Shown here: positions 43,627 to 53,384 of the stretch, in pieces
Layout of the letters: each line of letters starts with the position of its first letter
How positions within the stretch are numbered: the stretch's first letter is position 1
DNA from: Arcicella gelida
GTDB lineage: Bacteria > Bacteroidota > Bacteroidia > Cytophagales > Spirosomataceae
Direction: 5' to 3'
Length of the DNA stretch: 64,000 bases
Assembly: GCF_034931025.1 (NCBI RefSeq)
Contig: NZ_JAYGIL010000002.1
Span: 186,001-250,000 of the forward strand
Notes under the pieces: generated by a model
The model's input: only the letters and a program-made list of their open reading frames with translations
What the model was told of the DNA's origin: nothing
The model's database searches: none
Position numbers and translations under genes: made by a program

Positions 43627-44343
43627 ATGTCACTTCAAAATAAAACCATTTTAGTAACTGGAGCAAGCAAAGGGATTGGTAGAGCATTAGCTTTATTATT
43701 AGCAGATAAAGGCGTAAATCTTAGTCTTGTAGCCAGAAGCGAAGCCGAACTTATTACTTTAAAAAGCGAAATTGAAGACAAAGGTGCTAAAGCTGAAATA
43801 TTTGTAGGTTCTGTAGGCGATGAAGTATTTGTAAAAGCTTGTATTACTTCAACAATAGAAATCTTTGGAAAAATTGATGCTTTGGTCAATAATGCAGGCT
43901 TTGGAATTTTCAAACAAGCAAGCGAAATCAGTACCCAAGAATGGGATTCCATTTATGAAACTAATGTAAAAGGTACTTTTTTATTTTGTCGTGAAGCTAT
44001 TCCATTTATGAAATCTGCTGGCAAAGGACATATCATCAACATTGCATCTGATGTTGCTAAACGTGTTTTCGATGGTGGTTCATTATACTGTTCTTCAAAA
44101 TATGCTCAAGATGCTTTCTCGATGGCATTGAGAAAAGAAGTTCGTAAAGATGGCATCAAAGTATCGGTAGTATATTCTGGTTTGGTTGATACTTATTTCC
44201 ATACTCGTGAAGAAGGAGACCCTTATCAAGCAAAATATTTAACTTCACAAAACATGGCTGATACCATTACTTATATTCTTGAAGCCCCAAAACACGTAGT
44301 AATTGATGAGTTGATGATTCATCCAATGAGTCAGGATTATTAA
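43627..44343 (+). CDS. Short-chain dehydrogenase/reductase (SDR)
   Basis: 238 residues. Classical SDR: cofactor motif TGASKGIGRA at 11-20, NNAGFGIF, and the catalytic YCSSK (YxxxK) with the preceding Ser region NIASD. The basic/Arg residue pattern after the second strand (VARSEAEL) suits NADP(H). Substrate cannot be told; 3-ketoacyl-ACP-reductase-like proteins are similar. Single gene with a terminator after it. Confidence 0.93.
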   Translation: MSLQNKTILVTGASKGIGRALALLLADKGVNLSLVARSEAELITLKSEIEDKGAKAEIFVGSVGDEVFVKACITSTIEIFGKIDALVNNAGFGIFKQASEISTQEWDSIYETNVKGTFLFCREAIPFMKSAGKGHIINIASDVAKRVFDGGSLYCSSKYAQDAFSMALRKEVRKDGIKVSVVYSGLVDTYFHTREEGDPYQAKYLTSQNMADTITYILEAPKHVVIDELMIHPMSQDY

Positions 44344-44358
44344 CAAGAAGTCTATTAA

Positions 44359-44394
44359 AATTTAGGGTAACCCAAATTTGGATTACCCTAAATT
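44359..44394. terminator. Bidirectional hairpin between convergent genes
   Basis: Twelve-bp stem AATTTAGGGTAA (44359-44370) with 44383-44394, A/T-rich on both sides, between the SDR (+) and the giant T9SS gene (-). Confidence 0.75.
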
Positions 44395-44408
44395 AAACCA
44401 ATAATAAT

Positions 44409-47400
44409 TTATTCTAACAAAACCTTACCTGTTTTTCTATACTCCTGATATTGAATCAAGTAATAATAAGAACCTTTACTTAGGTTAATTAATGGAATCT
44501 TTGTTCTCTTGACAAAAGTACTCTCGAAAACTTGCTGACCAATGATATTATACAATTGGAAAGTAGCTTCGCCATCTAAATCAGTTTCAACATTTAGTTC
44601 ATCCGTAGCAGGATTCGGGAAAACCTTAAACTCAATCCTTGCATCAGGCTTTGAAGAATTTGCATCCAACCTAGCAGCCTCATACATTGAACTTGTGCTA
44701 GTAGTCGTCAAATCAGGATTTACTTTAATCGCATTACTTACCCCACTCACACAACCATTTACTGTACAAGTAGCAGTATAGGTCGTGGCTGTACTTGGGC
44801 TTACGGTAATACTGTTTGTGGTTGCTCCATTACTCCATGTTACTGTACCTGTACAGCCAGAAGACGAGACTAACATTATTTTTTGATTGATTGGACCAGT
44901 ATTAGGATTACAAATAGAAGCTTTAACAATCCAATAATCCCACGAAGTTCCTTGAGAAGCTTCTGACTTGTCTCCACTTATTCCTGAAATAGAAGAACCT
45001 CCTACTATAAATCCTCCATCTGGAGTGCTTATCATAGTTGACTGATTATCATTATAATTTCCTCCAAAAGCTTTATCCCACAATTTGCTACCCTCAGCAT
45101 TAATTTTAATTACCCAATAATCGTTTGATCCTTTAGATATATCTGTTCTATTTCCACTAATACCAGAACCAGAATTTCCTCCCAATAGATACCCACCATC
45201 ACTTGTTGTTAGTATATTATTAAGATTATCATCAAAGCTACCACCAAGTGTTTTATCCCAAACCTTTATTCCTTCAGCAGTAATTTTAATTACCCAGTAA
45301 TCACCATATCCTTTCATCCATTCAGATTTATCCCCACTTGCACCAGATGATGACCCACCACCTAATAAAAAGCTACCGTCTTTTCCCATCGCCATACTTG
45401 AAAGATTATCATAGCCACTTCCGCCAAAAGTTTTATCCCAAATTTTTTCGCCTTTTGAATTTGTTTTTACTACCCAAAAATCATCAAGACCTCTAGTATC
45501 TTCAGATTTATTTCCACTAATCCCAGAAGACGATGACCCTCCTAATAAAAATTCACCATCAGAAGTCATTAATATTTTATCAAGGCTTTCGTTTTTATTT
45601 CCTCCAAAGGTTTTGTCCCATATTTTTACTCCACTGCGATTAATCTTAATTAACCAGAAATCGGAATCACCTAAGATTGAAGAGGAAATATCTCCTCCAG
45701 AGCCTTTTGATGTTAGAGTCCCTCCCAATAAGTAGCCTCCATCACTAGTCTCTACCATACTATACAGAAAATCATTATTCCCACCGCCAAAAGATTTATC
45801 CCATAACTTTGAACCATTGGCATTAATTTTCACTACCCAATAATCATAATTACCTTTTGAAGCTTCGGATTTATCTCCACTTATACCTGAAGAAGACCCC
45901 CCTCCCAATAAAAAGCCCCCATCAGAAGTTGTAATAATACTTTCTAGTCCTTCGCTACCACTTCCTCCAAAAGTTTTGTCCCAAACTTTTGTTCCATTAG
46001 CGTTAATCTTTACAATCCAAAAGTCTGTCTCTCCTTTACTTGCTGCTGATTTATCACCTCCAATACCAGAAGATGATGTACCTCCCAATAAATATCCACC
46101 ATCTTTTGTTGAAACTATTGAGTACAAATTCTCAAATAAACTCCCTCCCAAAGTTTTATTCCATTGTACTAACACAGGATTATTACAAACCACATTTGAC
46201 ATAATTAAAGGAGCATTTGGTTTTGAAACAACTGTAAGTTTTGTCGCCAAACTTGAATCACTTTTGCAACCAGCTATGTTACAAAGAGCCTTGTAAGAAG
46301 TAGTTTTTGTTGGTGAAACGGTAATTGAACTACCCGTCAAACCGCCCGTCCAAGTTAATGTTCCGCCTGTGCAAGCCGTGGCTGTTAAAACTGAACTGCT
46401 GCCTAAACAAATATTGGCATTGCTTGCGGTAATTTTTGCTTGCACTGGTTTAGCAATTACTGTAATCGTTGTCGCCAAACTTGAATCACTTTTACAACCA
46501 GCGATAGTACAAAATACTTTATAAGCTGTAGTTTTTGTTGGGGAAACTGTTACAGAATTTCCTGTCAAACCGCCAGTCCAAGTTAATGTTCCACCCGTGC
46601 AAGCCGTGGCTGTTAAAACTGAACTGCTGCCTAAACAAATTGAAGCATTGTTTGCAGTAATTTTTGGTTGAGTTGGTTTAGCAATTACTGTCACCGTCGC
46701 CGCCACACTAGAATCACTTTTGCAACCAGCAATTGTACAAATAGTTTTGTATGAAGTAGTTTTTGTTGGGGAAACCGTAATTGAACTTCCCGTTAAACCA
46801 CCCGTCCAAGTTAATGTTCCCCCTGTACAAGCACTTGCTGTTAGAACAGAACTACTTCCCACACAAATCGAAGCATTACTTACGGTAATTTTTGGTTGAG
46901 TTGGTTTAGGTAAAACAGTAATGGTCACGGCAACACTTGAATCACTTTTACAACCAGCGATTGTACAAAGAGCCTTGTAAGCTGTAGTTTTTGTTGGTGA
47001 AACTGTAATTGAACTTCCTGTCAATCCGCCAGTCCAAGTTAAAGTTCCTCCTGTACAAGCCGTGGCTGTTAAAACAGAAGTACTTCCTAAACAAATATTG
47101 GCATTGCTTGCCGTGATTTTTGGCTGAACTGGTTTTGGTAAAACCGTAATCGTCGTTGCTAAACTTGAATCACTTTTACAACCAGCTATTGAACAAAGAG
47201 TTTTGTATGAAGTAGTTTTTGTTGGGGAAACAGTAATTGAAATCCCAGTTAAACCACCAGTCCAAGTTAATGTTCCTCCTGTGCAAGCTGTGGCTGTTAG
47301 AACTGAACTGCTGCCTAAACAAATATTGGCATTGCTTGCGGTGATTTTTGGTTGTAATGGTTTTGAGATTACTGTTACCATTGTCGCCAAACTTGAATCA

Positions 47401-50400
47401 CTCTTACAGCCAGCTATCGTACAAAGTGTTTTGTATGAGGTAGTTTTTGTTGGGGAAACAGTAATTGAATTGCCTGTTAATCCACCAGTCCAAGTTAATG
47501 TTCCTCCTGTACAAGCTGTGGCTGTTAAAGTTGAACTACTTCCCACACAAATCGAAGCATTTGAAGCTGTGATTTTTGGTTGAGTTGGTTTTGTGATTAC
47601 TGTTACCGTCGTTGCTAAACTGGAATCACTTTTGCAACCAGCTATGTTACAAAGAGCCTTGTAAGAAGTAGTTTTTGTTGGTGAAACGGTAATTGAATTG
47701 CCAGTCAAACCACCCGTCCAAGTTAATGTTCCGCCTGTGCAAGCCGTGGCTGTTAAAACTGAACTGCTGCCTAAACAAATATTGGCATTGCTTGCGATGA
47801 TTTTTGGTTGAACTGGTTTTGAAATGACTGTAACCGTCGTTGCTAAACTGGAATCACTTTTACAGCCAGCTATTGAACAAAGTACTTTATAAGCTGTAGT
47901 TTTTGTTGGGGAAACTGTTACAGAATTTCCTGTCAAACCGCCAGTCCAAGTTAATGTTCCTCCTGTGCAAGCAGTGGCTGTTAAAACTGAGCTGCTTCCT
48001 AAACAAATACTCGCATTGCTTGCTGTGATTTTGGGTTGCGTAGGTTTTGTGATTACTGTTATCGTTGTCGCTAAACTGGAATCACTTTTGCAACCAGTGA
48101 TGGTACAAAGAGCCTTGTAAGAAGTAGTTTTTGGTGGTGAAACAGTAATTGAATTGCCAGTCAAACCGCCCGTCCAAGTTAATGTTCCGCCTGTACAAGC
48201 AATGGCGGTTAAAGTTGAACTGCTTCCAACACAAATATTGGCATTAATGCTTGTAATTTTTGGTTGAGTTGGTTTTGCAATTACTGTTACCGTCGTTGCT
48301 AAACTGGAATCACTTGTACAACCAGCGATTGTACAAAGTACTTTATAAGCTGTAGTTTTTGGTGGTGAAACTGTAATTGAATTGCCTGTTAATCCGCCAG
48401 TCCAAGTCAATGTTCCACCTGTGCAAGCTGTGGCTGTTAGAACTGAACTGCTGCCTAAACAAATATTGGCATTGCTTGCGGTGATTTTTGGTTGGGTTGG
48501 TTTTGAAATTACTGTTATCGTTGTTGCTAAACTGGAATCACTTTTACAACCAGCAATCGTACAAAGTACTTTATAAGCTGTAGTTTTTGTTGGTGAAACG
48601 GTAATTGAATTACCAGTCAAACCACCAGTCCAAGTCAATGTTCCACCTGTGCAAGCTGTGGCGGTTAGAACTGAACTGCTGCCTAAACAAATATTGGTAT
48701 TGCTTGCGGTAATTTTTGGTTGTGCTGGTTTTGAAATTACTGTTACCATCGTCGCTAAACTGGAATCACTTTTACAACCAGCTATTGTACAAAGAGCTTT
48801 GTATGAAGTAGTTTTTGTTGGGGAAACAGTAATTGAACTACCCGTCAAACCACCAGTCCAAGTCAAAATTCCGCCAGTACAAGCGGTTGCAGTTAAAGTT
48901 GAACTGCTGCCTAAACAAACCGAAGCATTGCTTGCGGTAATTTTTGGTTGAGTTGGTTTTGGAATTACTGTAACCGTCGTCGCTAAACTGGAATCACTTT
49001 TACAACCAGCTATTGAACAAAGAGTTTTGTATGAAGTAGTTTTTGTTGGGGAAACAGTAATTGAAATCCCAGTTAAACCACCAGTCCAAGTTAATGTTCC
49101 TCCTGTGCAAGCAGTGGCTGTTAAAACTGAGCTGCTTCCTAAACAAATACTCGCATTGCTTGCTGTGATTTTGGGTTGCGTAGGTTTTGTGATTACTGTT
49201 ATCGTTGTCGCTAAACTTGAATCACTTTTACAACCAGCTATTGAACAAAGAGCTTTATAAGCTGTAGTTTTTGTTGGGGAAACTGTTACAGAACTTCCTG
49301 TTAAACCACCTGTCCAAGATAATGTTCCACCTGTGCAAGCGGTGGCTGTTAAAGTTGAACTACTTCCCACACAAATCGAAGCATTTGAAGTCGTAATTTT
49401 TGGTTGTGCTGGTTTTGAGATTACTGTAACCGTCGTCGCCAAACTTGAATCACTTTTACAACCAGCGATGGTACAAAGAGTTTTGTATGAAGTAGTTTTT
49501 ATCGGAGAAACTGTTACAGAACTTCCCGTTAAACCACCCGTCCAAGTTAATGTTCCCCCTGTACAAGCACTTGCTGTTAGAACAGAACTACTTCCCACAC
49601 AAATCGAAGCATTACTTACGGTAATTTTTGGTTGAGTTGGTTTAGGTAAAACAGTAATGGTCACAGCAACACTTGAATCACTTTTACAAGTATTTAATGT
49701 ACAGAGTGCTTTATAATTACTGCTTTTTGTTGGAGTTACAGTTACAGAACTTCCCGTTAAACCGCCTGTCCAAGTAACTGTGCCTGAACAACCTGTTGCT
49801 GAAAGAATCGCACTTGCTCCCTGACAAATTAGATTATTTGATACACTAACTGCTGGCAGAGTAGGTTTTAAAATCAAACTTTTAGGGTCACTTATCCTAA
49901 CAGGATTTGTACTAACTATTCTTACCTTATAATTATTACCTGTTAAATCCGCAGGTAAATCAACTCTTATCATACCGTTTTTTGTTGAAGTAAGGCTGCC
50001 TAATTGTATAGGAGATTCTTGAAATAGACCACTTGTATCCGAAAGTTCAGCCGTAAATACATTATCACTTCCAAAAACACCTTCAATCGTATATGGAATA
50101 TCTATTTTATTAAGGGTACAATAAACACTTGGAAGAGAAGTTATTTTAACAATCTCATTACTAAGCACAAAAGTCTTTGTACCTACTGTTCCCCAAACAC
50201 CATTGGCATCTTTGGCTCTTAAATGCAAAAAATGAGTTCCTTTAGATAGTCCAAGTGCGTTTAGATTAACTTCAAAATTAAAGTTATCAATCGTCTGACC
50301 ACTTTTAATAGTAAGCGATTTCCCTTTGCCCAAACCAGGGTCTTTATCAATAAAATATTCAGCAGAAACAATATTAGGAAGTATTGAAGAACTTTGTTCT

Positions 50401-51350
50401 ATTTTATCTTTGAAAAAAGGACGAACTGCTGATACACTCCAATTCCCTAAAGCATCTTTGTAACGAATCGTAATAAAATGAAAGCCATCTGAAATACTTG
50501 CTGGCAATACTATTGTGAAATTATGATTATTGATATTTGTTCCCGAAGTTATGGCTATTGATGTTCCTTTACCAAAACCGGGGTCTTTATCAATAAAGTA
50601 TTCAGCAGATACTACGTTGGGCAAGGTTGTAGAACTTTGTTCTATTTTATCTTTGAAAAAAGGACGAACTGCTGATACACTCCAACGTCCTAAAGCATCT
50701 TTGTAACGAATCGTAATAAAATGAAAGCCATCTGAAATACTTGTTGGCAATACTATGGCGAAATTATGATTATTGATATTTGTTCCCGAAGTTATGGCTA
50801 TTGATGTTCCTTTACCAAAACCGGGGTCTTTATCAATAAAGTATTCAGCAGACACTACGTTGGGCAAGGTTGAAGAACTTTGTTCTATTTTATCTTTAAA
50901 AAAAGGACGAACTGCTGATACACTCCAACGTCCTAAAGCATCTTTGTAACGAATCGTAATAAAATGAAAGCCATCTGAAATACTTGTTGGAAGAGCTATA
51001 GAAAAGCTATGATTACTAATAGAAGCACTAGCCGTAATTGGGATGGATGTACCCTTTCCAAAACCGGGATCTTTGTCTATGAAATATTCTGCATATACAA
51101 TGTTTTCATCTGCAAAATATGTTTTCATTTTGTCAACTAGCTCTTTTGCAAAAGCTAGATTATTAGACCAAATGCTTTTATTATGGGCTTGACGAATATT
51201 CTTATCAGATATTTTTATTGTTGCTATCCTTATTTGAACATCACGCAAGGAAATTTTACTTGCGTAATTGGTATTAATATTAGGATTTGCCATTCCCGAA
51301 AGGCAATAGCAAATCACTAACATTAAACTTAGGAAAATACGAGTTTTCAT
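44409..51350 (-). CDS. Giant T9SS-secreted repeat protein (adhesin-like)
   Basis: 2313 residues from the ATG at 51348-51350, which starts the signal peptide MKTRIFLSLMLVICYCLSG (an upstream ATG at 51431 adds an unlikely leader). Domain order: four ~82-residue repeats opening AEYFIDKDPGFGKG (residues ~80-410); a spacer sandwich; 16 tandem Ig-like units of 76 residues with CTGGTLTWTGGLTG and CKSDSS; seven ~61-residue repeats with KxWDKTFGG and DGGYLLGG that should make a seven-bladed propeller; one diverged Ig unit; and a type A sorting domain (VFPNPATDELNV). Two cysteine pairs per Ig unit are kept. A surface adhesin or gliding/biofilm protein is likely; ligand unknown. The beta-helix gene lies 88 bp upstream. 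Confidence 0.92.
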   Translation of the reverse strand: MKTRIFLSLMLVICYCLSGMANPNINTNYASKISLRDVQIRIATIKISDKNIRQAHNKSIWSNNLAFAKELVDKMKTYFADENIVYAEYFIDKDPGFGKGTSIPITASASISNHSFSIALPTSISDGFHFITIRYKDALGRWSVSAVRPFFKDKIEQSSSTLPNVVSAEYFIDKDPGFGKGTSIAITSGTNINNHNFAIVLPTSISDGFHFITIRYKDALGRWSVSAVRPFFKDKIEQSSTTLPNVVSAEYFIDKDPGFGKGTSIAITSGTNINNHNFTIVLPASISDGFHFITIRYKDALGNWSVSAVRPFFKDKIEQSSSILPNIVSAEYFIDKDPGLGKGKSLTIKSGQTIDNFNFEVNLNALGLSKGTHFLHLRAKDANGVWGTVGTKTFVLSNEIVKITSLPSVYCTLNKIDIPYTIEGVFGSDNVFTAELSDTSGLFQESPIQLGSLTSTKNGMIRVDLPADLTGNNYKVRIVSTNPVRISDPKSLILKPTLPAVSVSNNLICQGASAILSATGCSGTVTWTGGLTGSSVTVTPTKSSNYKALCTLNTCKSDSSVAVTITVLPKPTQPKITVSNASICVGSSSVLTASACTGGTLTWTGGLTGSSVTVSPIKTTSYKTLCTIAGCKSDSSLATTVTVISKPAQPKITTSNASICVGSSSTLTATACTGGTLSWTGGLTGSSVTVSPTKTTAYKALCSIAGCKSDSSLATTITVITKPTQPKITASNASICLGSSSVLTATACTGGTLTWTGGLTGISITVSPTKTTSYKTLCSIAGCKSDSSLATTVTVIPKPTQPKITASNASVCLGSSSTLTATACTGGILTWTGGLTGSSITVSPTKTTSYKALCTIAGCKSDSSLATMVTVISKPAQPKITASNTNICLGSSSVLTATACTGGTLTWTGGLTGNSITVSPTKTTAYKVLCTIAGCKSDSSLATTITVISKPTQPKITASNANICLGSSSVLTATACTGGTLTWTGGLTGNSITVSPPKTTAYKVLCTIAGCTSDSSLATTVTVIAKPTQPKITSINANICVGSSSTLTAIACTGGTLTWTGGLTGNSITVSPPKTTSYKALCTITGCKSDSSLATTITVITKPTQPKITASNASICLGSSSVLTATACTGGTLTWTGGLTGNSVTVSPTKTTAYKVLCSIAGCKSDSSLATTVTVISKPVQPKIIASNANICLGSSSVLTATACTGGTLTWTGGLTGNSITVSPTKTTSYKALCNIAGCKSDSSLATTVTVITKPTQPKITASNASICVGSSSTLTATACTGGTLTWTGGLTGNSITVSPTKTTSYKTLCTIAGCKSDSSLATMVTVISKPLQPKITASNANICLGSSSVLTATACTGGTLTWTGGLTGISITVSPTKTTSYKTLCSIAGCKSDSSLATTITVLPKPVQPKITASNANICLGSTSVLTATACTGGTLTWTGGLTGSSITVSPTKTTAYKALCTIAGCKSDSSVAVTITVLPKPTQPKITVSNASICVGSSSVLTASACTGGTLTWTGGLTGSSITVSPTKTTSYKTICTIAGCKSDSSVAATVTVIAKPTQPKITANNASICLGSSSVLTATACTGGTLTWTGGLTGNSVTVSPTKTTAYKVFCTIAGCKSDSSLATTITVIAKPVQAKITASNANICLGSSSVLTATACTGGTLTWTGGLTGSSITVSPTKTTSYKALCNIAGCKSDSSLATKLTVVSKPNAPLIMSNVVCNNPVLVQWNKTLGGSLFENLYSIVSTKDGGYLLGGTSSSGIGGDKSAASKGETDFWIVKINANGTKVWDKTFGGSGSEGLESIITTSDGGFLLGGGSSSGISGDKSEASKGNYDYWVVKINANGSKLWDKSFGGGNNDFLYSMVETSDGGYLLGGTLTSKGSGGDISSSILGDSDFWLIKINRSGVKIWDKTFGGNKNESLDKILMTSDGEFLLGGSSSSGISGNKSEDTRGLDDFWVVKTNSKGEKIWDKTFGGSGYDNLSSMAMGKDGSFLLGGGSSSGASGDKSEWMKGYGDYWVIKITAEGIKVWDKTLGGSFDDNLNNILTTSDGGYLLGGNSGSGISGNRTDISKGSNDYWVIKINAEGSKLWDKAFGGNYNDNQSTMISTPDGGFIVGGSSISGISGDKSEASQGTSWDYWIVKASICNPNTGPINQKIMLVSSSGCTGTVTWSNGATTNSITVSPSTATTYTATCTVNGCVSGVSNAIKVNPDLTTTSTSSMYEAARLDANSSKPDARIEFKVFPNPATDELNVETDLDGEATFQLYNIIGQQVFESTFVKRTKIPLINLSKGSYYYLIQYQEYRKTGKVLLE
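44925..46175 (-). repeat. Seven 61-residue propeller repeats in the giant protein
   Basis: Seven copies of the pattern 'KxWDK(T/S/A)(F/L)GG ... (T/S)xDGG(Y/F)LLGG ... SGISG(D/N)KS ... (D)(Y/F)W(V/I)(V/I)KIN'. Copies differ by many substitutions, unlike the Ig array, so this part is older or under stronger diversifying pressure. Seven is the usual blade number for a closed propeller. Confidence 0.85.
46200..49846 (-). repeat. 16 tandem 228-bp Ig-unit repeats
   Basis: Exact 228-bp period over ~3.65 kb without interruption or frameshift. Units are mosaic: bases 47941-48077 are identical to 49081-49217, five units apart, and the block near 46831-46925 is repeated almost exactly 2736 bp (12 units) away at 49567-49661. 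This indicates recent duplication or gene conversion among units. Confidence 0.95.
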
Positions 51351-51438
51351 AAGATAAAATGTTATCGTTGGACGAGAAAAATCAAAGAGAAAGCATATTG
51401 AATTTAGCTCATTACAATCAGCTAAACTCAATATGCTA

Positions 51439-52506
51439 TTAATTACTTGAACGAACGCTTGTCATAATATTCAATGGTGTTGTGGTCGTTCCAAAACCGC
51501 TACTGATAAAAGTAGTGATAACAGGAGTATTAGGAATACCTGAAGGTATATACGGACGACTCCCCGCATAAGCACCGATAGCAGTACTACCTGCTCCAAC
51601 AGTTTTGGCAGGAGATTTATCGGCTAATTGAAGATTAGAATCAATAAGTGGTAATCCAGTCTCTGGTGAATACCAAGGGTTTGCTACTTTAAAAATTATT
51701 GTTGCGTTAGCTTTATTAACATTTCCTCCACCAGTTGGCAAACCCGTAAAAGTAGTACATAAATTATTAGATATTGTTGAACCTGTAACATCAGAATTCA
51801 CTACTTTAAAATCTTCACTACCATCTCTGGCATCTATTATATTATTACTAAAAACACAACCAATTGAATAATAAAAAATCGTTGAGCTACTTTTAAAAGT
51901 GTTATTACTGATTACAGAATTAAAGAGATTTGAAAGACCTCCTTGAATTATATTGTTAGAGATTGTACAATTATTTCCTAAATCTTTATTGAAATAACCA
52001 TATAAACTCCCAATTTGACCTACTAAACATTGAACAATTATTGCCTTATTACCATAGCTATAGATTGAACCATCATTAGAATTTTGACTAAATCCTAAAT
52101 ATACTGCTCCAGTTTTACAGCGACTAATATTGATACTCTCATCATTTACTGAAATAACTCCTACATCAACTCCCATGATTGTACTCTTGGCACTTCCAAA
52201 ATCAAAGGATACTCCTGATAATTTAGGCACTCTTTTATCAAAAAAAGGATTAGCTATGTTATCAAGGTCGTAACCAATCCCTAAAATTGTAAGTTTTTTA
52301 GTAACTGTCAAATCTCCATAATTAGGATTATCACTTGGTTCTAATTGAATAATATCGCCATCTTTGGCGGCATCATGGGCTGCTTGAGCTGTTGCATAAA
52401 TGGCAGGATCATTAAGTCCTGAGGTATTGTTTACTCTACGAATTGTTTGTGACAAAACAGCAAAATTAATAAATAATAAAGCGAAAATTAGTACACATTT
52501 TTTCAT
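51439..52506 (-). CDS. Secreted beta-helix-like protein
   Basis: 355 residues, signal peptide MKKCVLIFALLFINFAVLSQ. After a typical opening (ATAQAAHDAAKDGDIIQLEPS, as in parallel beta-helix proteins that start with 'IQ.AI..A..GDTI.v..G'), the body has repeated short strands with Asn ladders (NNCTISNNIIQGG, ISNNTF, FSNNIIDARDG), suggesting a right-handed parallel beta-helix. No lyase active site is evident and no T9SS tail is present. It sits upstream of the giant protein gene in the same direction, so joint expression is likely. Confidence 0.78.
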   Translation of the reverse strand: MKKCVLIFALLFINFAVLSQTIRRVNNTSGLNDPAIYATAQAAHDAAKDGDIIQLEPSDNPNYGDLTVTKKLTILGIGYDLDNIANPFFDKRVPKLSGVSFDFGSAKSTIMGVDVGVISVNDESINISRCKTGAVYLGFSQNSNDGSIYSYGNKAIIVQCLVGQIGSLYGYFNKDLGNNCTISNNIIQGGLSNLFNSVISNNTFKSSSTIFYYSIGCVFSNNIIDARDGSEDFKVVNSDVTGSTISNNLCTTFTGLPTGGGNVNKANATIIFKVANPWYSPETGLPLIDSNLQLADKSPAKTVGAGSTAIGAYAGSRPYIPSGIPNTPVITTFISSGFGTTTTPLNIMTSVRSSN

Positions 52507-52644
52507 GACTTGGGAAGTTTAGTAAATAATATTGATAGCTTAAATTAAACAGTTTAATCAATTGATTTTTAAGATATTATACTTAAAATCAAAAACTCAT
52601 TATTGTATTTCTTTAAAATTATTAACCCAAAAGCCTTTAACAGC

Positions 52645-53019
52645 CTAATGAAACTGACTTTTTCTTTGCGTTTCAATTCTTTTTTTTCGCTGTGAATAGT
52701 ACATTCTAAACTGATTTTTACACCTTCTTGAGATGGAAGCTTTGATGGTATTACTCAGCACAACATAACTATTCACAAAACTATAATCAGTTAGGTATTC
52801 TGTATTGATAATATACGAACGATGGATGCGTAAAAAGCTATCTTTCTCACAAAGGTCTTCGTAGCTTTTTATTGTTTTTGCTGAGAGATACTGTTTCCCA
52901 TTATTCAAATAAATAATCGTGTAGTTAATGGTAGCTTGTAACATGACAATCTCTGAAACTTCAATTTTATCAACTCCTACATTCACGATTTCTCTTTCTG
53001 AGGCTTTTTGATTTTTCAT
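52645..53019 (-). CDS. Stand-alone LytTR DNA-binding regulator
   Basis: 124 residues, only a LytTR domain (EIVMLQATINYTIIYLNNGKQYLSAKTIKSYED as two matching halves, then FLRIHRSYIINTEYL, the family's signature). No receiver domain, so a partner or another input must control it. It lies just upstream of the beta-helix and giant-protein genes in the same direction, and the region before it has a perfect AATACC-N8-GGTATT dyad. Control of the surface-protein genes is an inference from position. Confidence 0.9.
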   Translation of the reverse strand: MKNQKASEREIVNVGVDKIEVSEIVMLQATINYTIIYLNNGKQYLSAKTIKSYEDLCEKDSFLRIHRSYIINTEYLTDYSFVNSYVVLSNTIKASISRRCKNQFRMYYSQRKKRIETQRKSQFH

Positions 53020-53137
53020 GGTTTACTATTCTATTGATTGATTCAAAACGATGGAGATTATTAGTAGAACGTTTAAGTATTTGTGAGGCTTTCTATCTAT
53101 CTGTTTTTGGTAAAGTTAGTTTTATAATAACACTTGG

Positions 53138-53161
53138 AAAATACCCAGAAATGGGTATTTT
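53138..53161. promoter_or_regulatory. AATACC-N8-GGTATT dyad, copy 1
   Basis: Perfect 10-bp arms AAAATACCCA/TGGGTATTTT with a GAAA centre, ~120 bp upstream of the LytTR start. Shares the AATACC-N8-GGTATT frame with a second dyad 212 bp away. May be an operator or a leader hairpin. Confidence 0.5.
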
Positions 53162-53350
53162 AACGAGAATCAACTTCATTTTCAAACTAAATAATTTAAA
53201 ACAGAAATATTGAAAATGGCAGATTCATACGTTCACTCAACCATCAGAAAACCAAGAACTCAAATCACTAAACGTATGATGTCGTAATTGATAATGTTGG
53301 ATGACTAAGTGATTTTATTCAACAAATATAGAATCACTGTTTCTTTTATA
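53162..53350. other. Gene-free stretch between the two dyads
   Basis: Part of the 365-bp gap between the LuxR and LytTR genes. No coding frame or RNA structure is recognised apart from the flanking dyads. Confidence 0.5.
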
Positions 53351-53372
53351 AAATACCGCATATGTGGTATTT
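53351..53372. promoter_or_regulatory. AATACC-N8-GGTATT dyad, copy 2
   Basis: AAATACC-GCATATGT-GGTATTT, 13 bp beyond the stop of the LuxR gene. The 7-bp arms are perfect and the centre CATATG is also palindromic. As it lacks a T tract on the minus strand it is a poor terminator. Confidence 0.5.
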
Positions 53373-53384
53373 ATACCCGAAAGC

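Noticed and set aside
47203..49635. Several plus-strand frames opposite the giant gene with PPVQVNVPPVQAVAV-type repeats
   Set aside because: They recur with the 228-bp period of the Ig array and are antisense shadows of it.
46200..49846. Regular repeats considered as a CRISPR array
   Set aside because: The 228-bp units are coding, in frame and nearly fully conserved; there is no repeat-spacer pattern and no cas gene.
53138..53161. AAAATACCCA-GAAA-TGGGTATTTT as a plain terminator of the LuxR gene
   Set aside because: It is 220 bp past the LuxR stop and close to the LytTR start, and shares its arms with another dyad, so a regulatory site is at least as likely.
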